The position numbers and the translations under genes were made by a program. Below are positions 51,820 to 61,905 of a stretch of 64,000 nucleotides of DNA, piece by piece. Position 1 is the stretch's first letter. Each line of letters opens with the position of its first letter. The stretch covers positions 1-64,000 of the forward strand of contig NZ_QKVM01000031.1 of the NCBI RefSeq assembly GCF_003231305.1, in the 5' to 3' direction. Origin of the DNA: Pseudomonas sichuanensis (GTDB taxonomy: Bacteria > Pseudomonadota > Gammaproteobacteria > Pseudomonadales > Pseudomonadaceae). The notes below the pieces were generated by a model. It worked only from the letters and a program-made list of their open reading frames with translations, was not told the origin of the DNA and did not search any database.

Positions 51820-52596
51820 ATGACCGCCAGCGCCGACAAGTTCACCCGCCAGACCCTGCTCGATGTTCAGCCCCTGACGCCGAACCTGTTCAGCCTGCGG
51901 GTCAGCCGTGACCCAGGCTTTCGCTTCCGCTCCGGGCAGTTCGCCCGCCTGGGCGTGACCAAGGCCGATGGCAGCGTGGTGTGGCGCGCCTACTCGATGG
52001 TCAGCGCCCCCCACGACGAATTCCTCGACTTCTTTTCCATCGTGGTGCCCGGCGGTGAGTTCACCAGCGAGCTCAGCCGGTTGGGCGCGGGCGACACCTT
52101 GCTGATCGACCGCCAGGCATTCGGCTACCTGACCCTCGACCGCTTTACCGGTGGCCGCGACCTGTGGCTGTTGGCTACCGGCACCGGTATCGCGCCGTTC
52201 ATGTCGATCCTGCAGGACTTCGAGGCCTGGGAGCGCTTCGACAACATCAAGCTGGTGTACTCGGTGCGCGAGGCGAAGGAGCTGGCGTATGTGCAGGAGA
52301 TCGCCGGGCTTGAGCAACGCGACTACCTGGCGGAGTTCGCCGGCAAGTTGCAGTTCATTCCGGTGGTGACCCGAGAATCGCATCCGGGGGCGTTGAATGC
52401 GCGGATCACCACGCTGATCGAGAACGGCGAACTGGAGCGAGCGGCGGGGCTGGAACTGTCGCCGGAGCATTCGCGGATCATGCTGTGCGGCAACCCGGAC
52501 ATGATCGATGAGACGCGCAAGGTGCTCAAGGCGCGCGACTTGCAATTGAGCCTGAGCAAGCGGCCCGGCCAGGTCGCGGTGGAGAACTACTGGTAA
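51820..52596 (+). CDS. fpr: Ferredoxin/flavodoxin-NADP+ reductase
   Basis: 258 residues. FAD-binding RAYSMVSAP, NADP-binding TGTGIAPFMSIL and C-terminal VENYW, as in bacterial Fpr of the subclass I type. Balances NADPH and reduced ferredoxin/flavodoxin in oxidative stress and iron metabolism. ATG 51820 has GGAG 9 bases upstream. Divergent from ppoR with about 210 bases between. Confidence 0.93.
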   Translation: MTASADKFTRQTLLDVQPLTPNLFSLRVSRDPGFRFRSGQFARLGVTKADGSVVWRAYSMVSAPHDEFLDFFSIVVPGGEFTSELSRLGAGDTLLIDRQAFGYLTLDRFTGGRDLWLLATGTGIAPFMSILQDFEAWERFDNIKLVYSVREAKELAYVQEIAGLEQRDYLAEFAGKLQFIPVVTRESHPGALNARITTLIENGELERAAGLELSPEHSRIMLCGNPDMIDETRKVLKARDLQLSLSKRPGQVAVENYW

Positions 52597-52599
52597 ACG

Positions 52600-52795
52600 A
52601 AAACGGCGCCCGAGGGCTAATGCTGGTCAGTCAAGCCAATTGGGGTCGCTATGCGACCCTTCGCGGGTAAACCCGCTCCCACAGGTTATACGCCGCCCCT
52701 GTGGCAGCGGGTTTACCCGCGAAGGGCTGCAAAGCAGCCCCAATAAGTGCGATGAAGCGCAAACTGACTGACATTAGCCCGAGGGCGCCGTTTTC
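52600..52795. terminator. Bidirectional terminator with a REP-like palindrome in its loop
   Basis: Outer arms CGGCGCCCGAGGGCTAATG and CATTAGCCCGAGGGCGCCG with flanking A4 and T4 form a terminator for the convergent fpr and mscL genes. The loop holds a further complete inverted repeat (about 52639-52744, TTCGCGGGTAAACCCGCTCC type). Confidence 0.8.
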
Positions 52796-52805
52796 ATGCA
52801 CAGCC

Positions 52806-53225
52806 TCAGGGCTGGCGATTCTGGTTCTGCGCCTTGAGCAGGTCGCGGATCTCGGTCAGCAGGTTCTCTTCGGCGCTCGGTACCGGTGGTGCGCTCGGTG
52901 CCACGGCTTCTTCGCGCTTGAGGCGGTTGATCGCTTTCACACCCATGAAGATGGCGAAGGCGACGATGATGAAATCGAGGATGGTCTGGATGAACTTGCC
53001 GTAGGCCAGCACCACGGCCGGTACGTCACCCTCGGCGGCCTTCAGGGTAATGGCCAGGTCACTGAAGTCCACCCCACCGATCAGCAGGCCGATGGGGGGC
53101 ATGATCACGTCGCCGACGAACGACGAGACGATCTTGCCGAAGGCGGCGCCGATGATGATACCGACGGCCATGTCCACGACATTTCCTTTGACGGCGAAGG
53201 CCTTGAACTCACTGAGCATGCCCAT
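52806..53225 (-). CDS. mscL: Large-conductance mechanosensitive channel
   Basis: 139 residues: MGMLSEFKAFAVKGNVVDMA start, two membrane helices with the pore-lining VGIIIGAAFGKIVSS and VAFAIFMGVKAIN, and the C-terminal bundle. Opens under membrane tension in osmotic downshock. Start ATG 53225. Divergent from radA. Confidence 0.95.
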   Translation of the reverse strand: MGMLSEFKAFAVKGNVVDMAVGIIIGAAFGKIVSSFVGDVIMPPIGLLIGGVDFSDLAITLKAAEGDVPAVVLAYGKFIQTILDFIIVAFAIFMGVKAINRLKREEAVAPSAPPVPSAEENLLTEIRDLLKAQNQNRQP

Positions 53226-53403
53226 GTGCGATTTCCTTGTAACAAATGGTGAGGTAGACGCAGTGTAAGCCACTTAAACGCTTCATGCGTGGCATTCAGG
53301 GCTACTGACTGCGGTTAGAGCGAATAGTTTTGTCGCCTTTCGGTGCGTTCGGGACACGTCCGGCTTGGGCTATCATGGCGGTTTTTTCCAGGAGACTGCG
53401 CCC

Positions 53404-54771
<1,368 letters not shown>

Positions 54772-54780
54772 TCGGCTTCT

Positions 54781-54800
54781 TGCAAGTGATTCTCAATAGC
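54781..54800. promoter_or_regulatory. Fur-like box upstream of hasI
   Basis: TGCAAGTGATTCTCAATAGC about 45 bases before the sigma factor gene; good match to the centre of the Fur consensus (TGATtcTCA). Confidence 0.65.
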
Positions 54801-54842
54801 TAGTAGCATGCCGCCACCTTGCGACCATCGTATGGAGTGCGT

Positions 54843-55346
54843 GTGGCGGAGTTCGACCTCAAGCGGCTGTTCCTCAAGCACGCGAAAAACCTGCAGGCCA
54901 TGCTTTCGCGCAAGGTGCGCGACCCGCAGCTGGCCGCCGACCTGGTGCAGGACAGTTTCCTGCGCCTGGCCGAGCAGCAGCATGTCGACCGCATCGACAA
55001 TGCCCAGGCCTACCTGTATCGCACGGCCCATAACCTGATGGTCGATCATGTGCGCCAGCAGCAGCGGCGCAAGACCGATCTGGTCCCCCACGAAGCGCTG
55101 GAAAGCATCATCGAGGACGGCCCCGGGCTCGATGAGCAGGCGGCGCGCATCCAGCACCTGCGCCGCTTGCAGGCGATCCTCGAGGCGTTGCCCGAACGCA
55201 CCCGGCAGGTGTTTCGCCTCAATCGCCTGGAGGGCATGACCCACGCCGAAGTCGCGCGTCACCTGGGTATTTCCGACAGCTCCGTGCAGAAGCATCTGGC
55301 CAAGGCCCTGGCCTATGTGATGCAGTGCCTGCAGGAAGCGGAATGA
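54843..55346 (+). CDS. hasI: ECF sigma factor of the heme uptake system
   Basis: 167 residues, FecI-like: region 2 (LAADLVQDSFLRLAE, AYLYRTAHNLMVDHVRQ) and region 4 (LPERTRQVFRLNRLEGMTHA, SSVQKHLAKALAYVM). GTG 54843 with GGAG seven bases upstream is the best start. Directs transcription of the heme receptor operon when HasR is occupied by holo-HasA. Overlaps hasS by 4 bases (ATGA). Confidence 0.9.
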   Translation: MAEFDLKRLFLKHAKNLQAMLSRKVRDPQLAADLVQDSFLRLAEQQHVDRIDNAQAYLYRTAHNLMVDHVRQQQRRKTDLVPHEALESIIEDGPGLDEQAARIQHLRRLQAILEALPERTRQVFRLNRLEGMTHAEVARHLGISDSSVQKHLAKALAYVMQCLQEAE

Positions 55347-56410
55347 CCAACGGTTTACTGACAAACGCCGCTTCAGACGTCAGCCCAGACATAACCAGAT
55401 CGCGAGAGAACCGTGTGAGCAGCCAGAACGAGCAAGCCATCCGCGAGCAGGCCGCCGAGTGGGTGGTGCTGCAAGGCGCCGCCCCCTTGAGCCGTGTGCA
55501 GCAGCAGGCGCTGGAGCAATGGTGTGCGAGCGACCCGCGCCATGCCCAGGCCTATGCCTTCGCGCAGGCGACCTGGGGCGACCTGGGGCAGCTGGCGGGC
55601 CTTGCACCTGCTGGTGCGCCGCATCGTGCGCCGTTGCCGCGCAGCACGCGCACGCCTGCCCGGCGCAGGGGCTCGCGTATTCGGCGGGCCGTGGCCTGCA
55701 GCGCGCTGGTGCTGCTGGCGGTGCTGGGTGTGGAGCAGGGGCCCGGCCTGCTGCTGGGCTGGCGCGCGGACTACGTCACCGCTGCTGGCGAAGTACGTCG
55801 GGTGACCTTGCCCGATGGCAGCCTGGTCGATCTCGACAGCCGCAGCGCCTTGCAGCTGGCCTTCGATGGCCAGCAGCGGCGGGTGCGCCTGCTGGCCGGC
55901 GATGCAGTGTTCAGTGCCGCGCCGGTCACGGCCGCCGAGCCACGGCCGTTCGTGGTCGATTATGCCGGCGCCAGCACCCGGGCCCTGGGCACGCGGTTCG
56001 TGGTCGGCGCGGCGGGCGAGGGCGGTTGGGTCGGCATGCTCGAACACAGTGTCGAGGTAAAACTGCAAGCCGCGCCGGTACAGGGCGTGGCCAGCCAGCT
56101 GTTGCAGGAGGGCCAGGCGCTGCGCTACGACCAGGCCCAGGGCGTGCGTCTGTGGCCTGGGCGCGACCTGCAGCGGGCCACCGACTGGCAGCGCGGGGTG
56201 CTGGTGTTCGAGCGCCAGCCGCTGGCCGAGGTGGTCGAACGGCTGAACCGCTACCGTGACGGGCGCCTGCTGGTGGTCGACGCGGCCTTGGCGCAACGCC
56301 AGGTCAGTGGGGTGTTCCGCCTCGACAACCTGGCCGTGGCAGCCGATGTGCTCACCGCCGAACTCAAGGCCGAACGCCTGCAATTGCCGGGTTTGACGCT
56401 GATCTACTGA
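55343..56410 (+). CDS. hasS: Anti-sigma factor, FecR-like
   Basis: 355 residues: N-terminal sigma-binding part with EQAAEWVVLQGAAPLSRVQQ and W-rich helix (DPRHAQAYAFAQATW), one membrane helix (about 113-133), periplasmic FecR domain (VRRVTLPDGSLVDLDSRSAL, ALGTRFVV) and the C-terminal STN-interacting region. Keeps HasI silent until HasR signals. The start codon is fixed by the overlap with hasI. Confidence 0.9.
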   Translation: MTNGLLTNAASDVSPDITRSRENRVSSQNEQAIREQAAEWVVLQGAAPLSRVQQQALEQWCASDPRHAQAYAFAQATWGDLGQLAGLAPAGAPHRAPLPRSTRTPARRRGSRIRRAVACSALVLLAVLGVEQGPGLLLGWRADYVTAAGEVRRVTLPDGSLVDLDSRSALQLAFDGQQRRVRLLAGDAVFSAAPVTAAEPRPFVVDYAGASTRALGTRFVVGAAGEGGWVGMLEHSVEVKLQAAPVQGVASQLLQEGQALRYDQAQGVRLWPGRDLQRATDWQRGVLVFERQPLAEVVERLNRYRDGRLLVVDAALAQRQVSGVFRLDNLAVAADVLTAELKAERLQLPGLTLIY

Positions 56411-56472
56411 AGCGCTGAAAAAAACTTTGGTTTTGCGTTACTGAGTTTTCCTACGTCGCACGTCTGATTGTT

Positions 56473-56492
56473 GAGATTGATTTTCATTACTA
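56473..56492. promoter_or_regulatory. Fur-like box / hasR promoter region
   Basis: GAGATTGATTTTCATTACTA, about 30 bases before the hasR start. Suggests iron control of hasR separate from the sigma factor gene. Confidence 0.55.
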
Positions 56493-56521
56493 GAAATCGC
56501 CAACAGAAGACGAGACGCGCA

Positions 56522-59272
56522 GTGAGCACGCACCCCGCACAACCCCGCCGGCCCCTGAGCCGCATCGCCCTGGCCGGCAGCCTGGCCATTGGCGCCTTGA
56601 GCCTGCCGATGGGGATCGGCCTGGCCCAGGCAGCCACCTCGCCGAACAGCACAAGCCGCAGCCTGGTGCAGTTCGACATTCCCGCCCAGCCGCTCGACAG
56701 CGCAGTGCTGGCCTATGCCGAACAGTCCGGTGTGCAGGTGTTCTATGACAGCCGCAAGCTGGTCGGCCTGTACAGCGAAGGGCTGCGCGGTGGCTACAGC
56801 GTGGAAGAAGGCTTGCGCCTGCTGCTGCGCAACATGCCGGTGCGTTACCACTTCAGTGCCGCGGGGCAGGTGGGCCTGGAGCGGCTCGAAGAGTCCGGCG
56901 TGGCGCTGGAGCTGGGGGCCACCCAGGTCGAGTCTAGCCGTGACGGTGACTGGGTGTACCAGGCACCACGTTCGGCCAGCGTGATCACCCGTGATCAGAT
57001 CGACAAACGCCCGCCGCGCCATGCCGCCGACATGCTCGAGCAGACCGCCGGGGTGTACACCGCGGTCAACCAGCGCGATCCGGGCCTGTCGGTGAACATC
57101 CGCGGCGTGCAGGACTACGGCCGGGTCAACATGAACATCGACGGCATGCGCCAGAACTTCAGCGTCAACGGCCACCAGCAGCGCAATGGCACGATGTTCA
57201 TCGACCCGGAGTTCGTCAGCAACGTCGAGATCGAAAAGGGCAGCCAGTCCGGCATGGGCGGCGCGGGTGTGCTCGGCGGCATTGCCAGCTTCAATACCCT
57301 GAACGCCGCCGAGTTTCTCGGCCCAGGCAAGGAAATGGGCGGCCGCATTCGTGCCGGGCATGGCATTGGCGAGCTGGGCAACGGCACCTATTTCAACGGC
57401 AGCGGCGTGTTCGCCTTCGGCAACGAAGTGGGTGACCTGCTGCTGGGCATGAGCGAGCGCCACTTCGGCAACTACCGCGCCGGCACCAACAACAAGGACA
57501 ACCTGGGCACCGAAATGCGCCTGCGCAAGTTGTTCCCGCGGGCCTGGGACAACTGGATCGAGTCCGAGGTCGGCGACATGGGCACCGTGACCCGCTCGAA
57601 CCTGATCAAGGTGGGCCTGAACCTGCCCGAAGACCAGCGCCTGCAACTGAGCTACATGGAAACCGACACCGACAGCAAGGATGCCTGGACCTGGCTGGCC
57701 GCCGACCTCAACTCGTTCTACTACCGGCGCACCGCCAGCAGCGACATCAACGCGAAGAACTTCGGGCTCGACTACAGCTATGCGCCGGACAACGACCTGA
57801 TCGACTTCAAGGCCAAGCTGTATTTCGTCACCACCCGCCAGGACCGCTGGAACAACAGCAATACGGCCAGCGTGGGCAGCGGCAACTTCTACGCCGACTA
57901 CAACGATCACTTCCAGACCGACACCTGGGGCCTGCAGGCGCAGAACACCTCGCGCTTCTATTTCGGCCAGAGCAACCTGTTGAGCTTCAACTATGGCGCC
58001 GAACTGTTCCTGGATACCTTCAAGCCAAGCAGCGAGCGCATTCCCGCGCCCAATGAAAAGAACAACCCGTTCATCGCCGGGGCCGACCCTGACGGCAAGC
58101 GGGCCATGGGCAGCCTGTTCGGCAACCTGTCCTTCGAGCATGACGGCTGGCTGACCCTGGATGCCGGCCTGCGCTACGACCGCTATCGCCTGACCGGCAA
58201 GACCGGGCTCACCACTTGGGCCTACCCGATCGGTGTCACCGGGGTGGACGTGCTGCGCGAGCGAACCGAGTTTGCCTATGACGTCGAGCGCGAGGAGGGG
58301 CGCTTCTCGCCGACCTTCGGTATCGGCGTCAAGCCGGGGCTGGACTGGTTGCAGCTTTACACCCGCTGGGGCCGCGGCTGGCGTCCGCCGGCCGTGACCG
58401 AAGCGTTCATGAGCGGCAAGCCGCACGGCGGCGGCAACGAACTGGTGTACCCCAACCCGTTCCTCAAGGCCGAGCAGTCGCATAACTGGGAAGCCGGTTT
58501 CAACATCTTCAAGGAATCGCTGTTTCGCGATGGCGACCGCCTCGGTGTGAAGGTGGCCTACTTCGATACGCGGATCGAGAACTTCTCGTACCTCGACTAC
58601 AGCGTCGACTTGCCCGGCACCGACATCACCGGGCTGTCGTTGGGCAACAGTGCCTACACCAACAACCTCGAAGGCACCAACTTCCGCGGCGTGGAGTACT
58701 CGCTCGACTACGACAACGGCCGCTTCTACACCCAGCTCAGCTACACCCACATGATCGGCAGCAACGAGTTCTGCTCCAAGCAGCTGTACATGGGCGGCGG
58801 CGTGCAGCGCAACGAAGCCGGCATGATCGACACGGTGATCGACTTCGGTGGCTTCCCGATCCCGGTGACCTTGCCGGCCTACAACTTCACCGAGGGCCAG
58901 GCGATCAACGACCAGATCAGCTGTGGCGAGATCATGGGCAACGCCGCCTACATGCCGTCCGACCGTGGCGCGTTGACCACCGGCCTGCGCTTCTTCGACA
59001 ACACCCTCGATGTCGGCGCCCGCCTGCGCTACAGCGCGGGCCGGGGCGAGCACCTCAACAGCCAGGGTTACGGCAACCTGGAGAAGGCCCGCTGGCCGGA
59101 ATACAAGGTCTACGACCTGTATGCCAGCTACTGGGCGACCCCGCAGCTGAACATTGCCCTGTCGCTGGAAAACGTCACCGACGAGGCTTACTTCGTGGCC
59201 ATGGGCGATGCCAACAACCTCTCCCTGGCCCGCGGCCGGACCCTCTCCGGCATGCTCGAGTACCGTTTCTGA
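56522..59272 (+). CDS. hasR: TonB-dependent heme/hemophore receptor HasR
   Basis: 916 residues: signal peptide (to about residue 40), STN signalling domain (about 47-115; VQFDIPAQPLDSAVLAYAEQ), plug (about 150-260; GVYTAVNQRDPGLSVNIRGV) and a 22-strand barrel ending in LEYRF. FRAP/NPXL-type region near TRWGRGWRPPAVTEAF and the extracellular loops fit HasR. Takes heme from HasA. GTG 56522 is chosen because the longer frame from 56468 would overlap the Fur box. Confidence 0.92.
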   Translation: MSTHPAQPRRPLSRIALAGSLAIGALSLPMGIGLAQAATSPNSTSRSLVQFDIPAQPLDSAVLAYAEQSGVQVFYDSRKLVGLYSEGLRGGYSVEEGLRLLLRNMPVRYHFSAAGQVGLERLEESGVALELGATQVESSRDGDWVYQAPRSASVITRDQIDKRPPRHAADMLEQTAGVYTAVNQRDPGLSVNIRGVQDYGRVNMNIDGMRQNFSVNGHQQRNGTMFIDPEFVSNVEIEKGSQSGMGGAGVLGGIASFNTLNAAEFLGPGKEMGGRIRAGHGIGELGNGTYFNGSGVFAFGNEVGDLLLGMSERHFGNYRAGTNNKDNLGTEMRLRKLFPRAWDNWIESEVGDMGTVTRSNLIKVGLNLPEDQRLQLSYMETDTDSKDAWTWLAADLNSFYYRRTASSDINAKNFGLDYSYAPDNDLIDFKAKLYFVTTRQDRWNNSNTASVGSGNFYADYNDHFQTDTWGLQAQNTSRFYFGQSNLLSFNYGAELFLDTFKPSSERIPAPNEKNNPFIAGADPDGKRAMGSLFGNLSFEHDGWLTLDAGLRYDRYRLTGKTGLTTWAYPIGVTGVDVLRERTEFAYDVEREEGRFSPTFGIGVKPGLDWLQLYTRWGRGWRPPAVTEAFMSGKPHGGGNELVYPNPFLKAEQSHNWEAGFNIFKESLFRDGDRLGVKVAYFDTRIENFSYLDYSVDLPGTDITGLSLGNSAYTNNLEGTNFRGVEYSLDYDNGRFYTQLSYTHMIGSNEFCSKQLYMGGGVQRNEAGMIDTVIDFGGFPIPVTLPAYNFTEGQAINDQISCGEIMGNAAYMPSDRGALTTGLRFFDNTLDVGARLRYSAGRGEHLNSQGYGNLEKARWPEYKVYDLYASYWATPQLNIALSLENVTDEAYFVAMGDANNLSLARGRTLSGMLEYRF

Positions 59273-59302
59273 TTCACCAGGTTCGCCCACTGTCGGGCAA
59301 CA

Positions 59303-59323
59303 CGAAGGCGCTGAACGCCTTCG
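59303..59323 (+). other. Hairpin between hasR and hasA
   Basis: 8-bp stem CGAAGGCG/CGCCTTCG, loop CTGAA, with no T run. Could protect the hasA message or limit read-through. Confidence 0.6.
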
Positions 59324-59353
59324 CTCTCAACTGCAACGCAATGAGGAAATGCA

Positions 59354-59968
59354 ATGTCTCTGTCCGTTACCTACTCGGCTTCCTTCGCCAACTTCACCGT
59401 TGACCAGTACCTCTCGGCCTGGGCCACCGGTTTCAAGACCGCCGACCACAACGCCAGCAACACCGGTGGCTTCAACGAGGGCGGCACCGATGGCAGCCAG
59501 TACGCCATTCGCGGCACCAATGGTTCGAACTTTGCCGTGATCGCCGAAAGCGACACCCCGACCGGCCTGCACTACGTCTGGAATGCCTCGCTGCCGGCCG
59601 GCGACAACCAGAACCACTACCTGTACGGCGAGCTGGACACCGTGACCCTGGGCAACACCCTGCTGCGTGACGCCAGCGGCAACTACAGCGTGCAGGCGCT
59701 GGCCGTGAGCTTCGACGGCCTGGACCTGAACGCCGCGCAAGGTGCCGGCCGTGCAGGCAACGACGTGCACAACGTGATCTACAACCTGATGCAGGGCAAG
59801 ACCGCCGGCCTGGAAACCGTGCTGGACAACCTGCTGGCCGACTACGGCGTGTCCACCAACAACACCTTCGCCCAGATCAACACCGCCCTGGCGGCTGGCC
59901 CGGTCGCGGCCTCGGCCGAAGCCGTTGGCGTGCAGGCGCTGCCTGAAGACCTGGCCCTGGCGGCCTGA
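59354..59968 (+). CDS. hasA: Extracellular hemophore HasA
   Basis: 204 residues, no N-terminal signal; secreted by the type I system encoded downstream, with C-terminal signal ending LPEDLALAA. Heme ligands by alignment with the Serratia protein: His32 and Tyr74, with supporting His88 (Serratia Tyr75 and His83). Core motifs GGSQYAI-like (DGSQYAIRG) and LYGELDTVTLG present. AGGAAATGCA before the start. Delivers heme to HasR. Confidence 0.95.
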   Translation: MSLSVTYSASFANFTVDQYLSAWATGFKTADHNASNTGGFNEGGTDGSQYAIRGTNGSNFAVIAESDTPTGLHYVWNASLPAGDNQNHYLYGELDTVTLGNTLLRDASGNYSVQALAVSFDGLDLNAAQGAGRAGNDVHNVIYNLMQGKTAGLETVLDNLLADYGVSTNNTFAQINTALAAGPVAASAEAVGVQALPEDLALAA

Positions 59969-59983
59969 GCCCAGGCATGAAAA

Positions 59984-60013
59984 AGCGAATGGAAGGTAAC
60001 CCCGCCATTCGCT
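59984..60013 (+). other. Hairpin between hasA and hasD
   Basis: 9-bp stem AGCGAATGG/CCATTCGCT, preceded by A4 and followed by no T run. A likely attenuator or mRNA-stability element that keeps hasA expression above that of the exporter. Confidence 0.6.
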
Positions 60014-60137
60014 GATCTGTTGCATTTACCCCGCAGCCCGTGTCTTTGCCGGGCCCAGGCTGCGGTGGTGCGAATTCTGTGGCGTCGACCGGCACAAAGC
60101 AATCGCCGGTCGGCGCACCCTGTGAGGTTTCCAACGA

Positions 60138-61901
60138 ATGCGAACCGCTCCCGCCGCGGCCAACGAAGTGCTGCAGGCGCTCAAGGCCTGCCGTGCCGGC
60201 CTCGCCAACGTCGCCCTGTTCACGGCGGTGATCAACCTGCTGATGCTGGCGCCGGCGCTGTACATGCTGCAGGTGTATGACCGGGTCCTGTCGTCGCGCA
60301 ACGAGATGACGCTGCTCATGCTCAGCCTTCTGGTGCTGGGCCTGTTCGCCTTCATGGGTGTGCTGGAATGGCTGCGCAGCCAAGTGGTGGTGCGCCTGGG
60401 CACGCGCATGGACATGGACCTCAACCCGCGGGTGTTCGACGCCGCCTATGCGGCCAGCCTGGCAGGGCACAAGGGCGCGGCCGGGCAGATGCTCGCCGAC
60501 CTGACCAGCCTGCGCCAGTTCGCCACCGGCCAGGCGCTGTTCGCCTTCTTCGACGCGCCCTGGTTCCCGGTGTACCTGCTGGTGATCTTCATGTTCAGCC
60601 CGTGGCTTGGCCTGATGGCGCTGGTGGGCGCGGTGTTGCTGACCGTGCTGGCCTGGGTCAACGAGCGCCTGACCAAGGCCCCGTTCGCCGAAGCGGGCGA
60701 GCTGTCGCAGCAGGCCGGCCTTGAGGCCAGCGCCAACCTGCGCAATGCCGAGGTGATCGAAGCCATGGGCATGCTGGGCGCGGTGCGCCAGCGCTGGGCG
60801 CGCCTGCACCATGGTTTTCTTGCCCGGCAGAACCTGGGCAGCGAGCGCACCGCGGCCGTCAGCGCGGTGTCCAAGACCGTGCGCCTGGCTTTGCAGTCGC
60901 TGGTGTTGGGGCTGGGCGCCTGGCTTGCGATCGAGCAGTTGATCACCCCCGGCATGATGATCGCCGGTTCCATCCTGATGGCCCGGGTACTGGCGCCGAT
61001 CGATCAGTTGATCGGCGCCTGGCGCCAATGGAGCGGTGCCCGCCAGGCCTACCTGCGCCTGAGCGAGCTGTTGCGCACGCAACCGCCATGCCCGGCCGGC
61101 ATGCCGTTGCCGGCGCCGCTGGGCAGGCTCACGGTGGAACAAGTGGGCGCGCTGCAGCCGGGCAGCAACCGGCCTTGCCTGAGCAACCTGGGTTTCGACC
61201 TGGCTGCCGGTGAGTCGCTGGGCATCATCGGCCCGTCGGGTTCGGGCAAGTCGACCTTGTCGCGTCTGTTGGTCGGTGCTGCCGCGCCGTCCACCGGCAA
61301 GGTGCGTCTGGACGGTGCCGACCTGCGGGTGTGGGAGCGTCAGGCGCTGGGCCGGCATATCGGCTATCTGCCGCAGGATGTGCAACTGTTCGCCGGCAGC
61401 ATTGCCGACAATATCGCCCGCCTGGGCCCGGTGGACGCCCAGCAGGTGGTGGCCGCCGCGCAAATGGCCGGTGTTCACGAGATGATCCTCAAGCTGCCGG
61501 CTGCCTATGACACGGTGCTGGGCGAGGGCGGCAGCGGGCTGTCCGGCGGCCAGCGCCAGCGCATCGGCCTGGCCCGCGCGCTGTACGGGTTGCCGGCGTT
61601 GATCGTGCTCGACGAGCCCAATTCGAACCTTGACGAGGCCGGTGAGCAGGCGCTGCTCGAGGCCGTCGGCAAACTGCGTGAGCACAAGCGCACGCTGATT
61701 CTGATCACCCACAAGTCGTCGTTGCTGGCGGGCCTGGACAATCTGCTGATGCTGCAGAACGGCCAGCTGCAAGCCTACGGGCCGACCGCCCGGGTGCTGC
61801 AGGACCTGCAGCGCGCCGCCCGCCCGGCGCCGGTTGCCGCCGCGCCCGCCACACGCCCGCCCCTTGGCCTGAGCGCCAGCTTCGGCCTGCCAAGAGCCTG
61901 A
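60138..61901 (+). CDS. hasD: Type I secretion ABC transporter HasD
   Basis: 587 residues: six membrane helices (about 20-320) and a nucleotide-binding domain with GPSGSGKST (Walker A), LSGGQRQRIGLARALYG (signature) and IVLDEPNS (Walker B). No C39 peptidase domain, as expected for hemophore and protease exporters. Inner-membrane part of the HasA exporter. 4-base gap to hasE. Confidence 0.92.
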   Translation: MRTAPAAANEVLQALKACRAGLANVALFTAVINLLMLAPALYMLQVYDRVLSSRNEMTLLMLSLLVLGLFAFMGVLEWLRSQVVVRLGTRMDMDLNPRVFDAAYAASLAGHKGAAGQMLADLTSLRQFATGQALFAFFDAPWFPVYLLVIFMFSPWLGLMALVGAVLLTVLAWVNERLTKAPFAEAGELSQQAGLEASANLRNAEVIEAMGMLGAVRQRWARLHHGFLARQNLGSERTAAVSAVSKTVRLALQSLVLGLGAWLAIEQLITPGMMIAGSILMARVLAPIDQLIGAWRQWSGARQAYLRLSELLRTQPPCPAGMPLPAPLGRLTVEQVGALQPGSNRPCLSNLGFDLAAGESLGIIGPSGSGKSTLSRLLVGAAAPSTGKVRLDGADLRVWERQALGRHIGYLPQDVQLFAGSIADNIARLGPVDAQQVVAAAQMAGVHEMILKLPAAYDTVLGEGGSGLSGGQRQRIGLARALYGLPALIVLDEPNSNLDEAGEQALLEAVGKLREHKRTLILITHKSSLLAGLDNLLMLQNGQLQAYGPTARVLQDLQRAARPAPVAAAPATRPPLGLSASFGLPRA

Positions 61902-61905
61902 CTTC

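Noticed and set aside
56438..59290. 950-codon open frame antisense to hasR
   Set aside because: Shadow of a GC-rich gene with strong third-position bias; no ribosome binding site, low-complexity Val/Ala/His composition.
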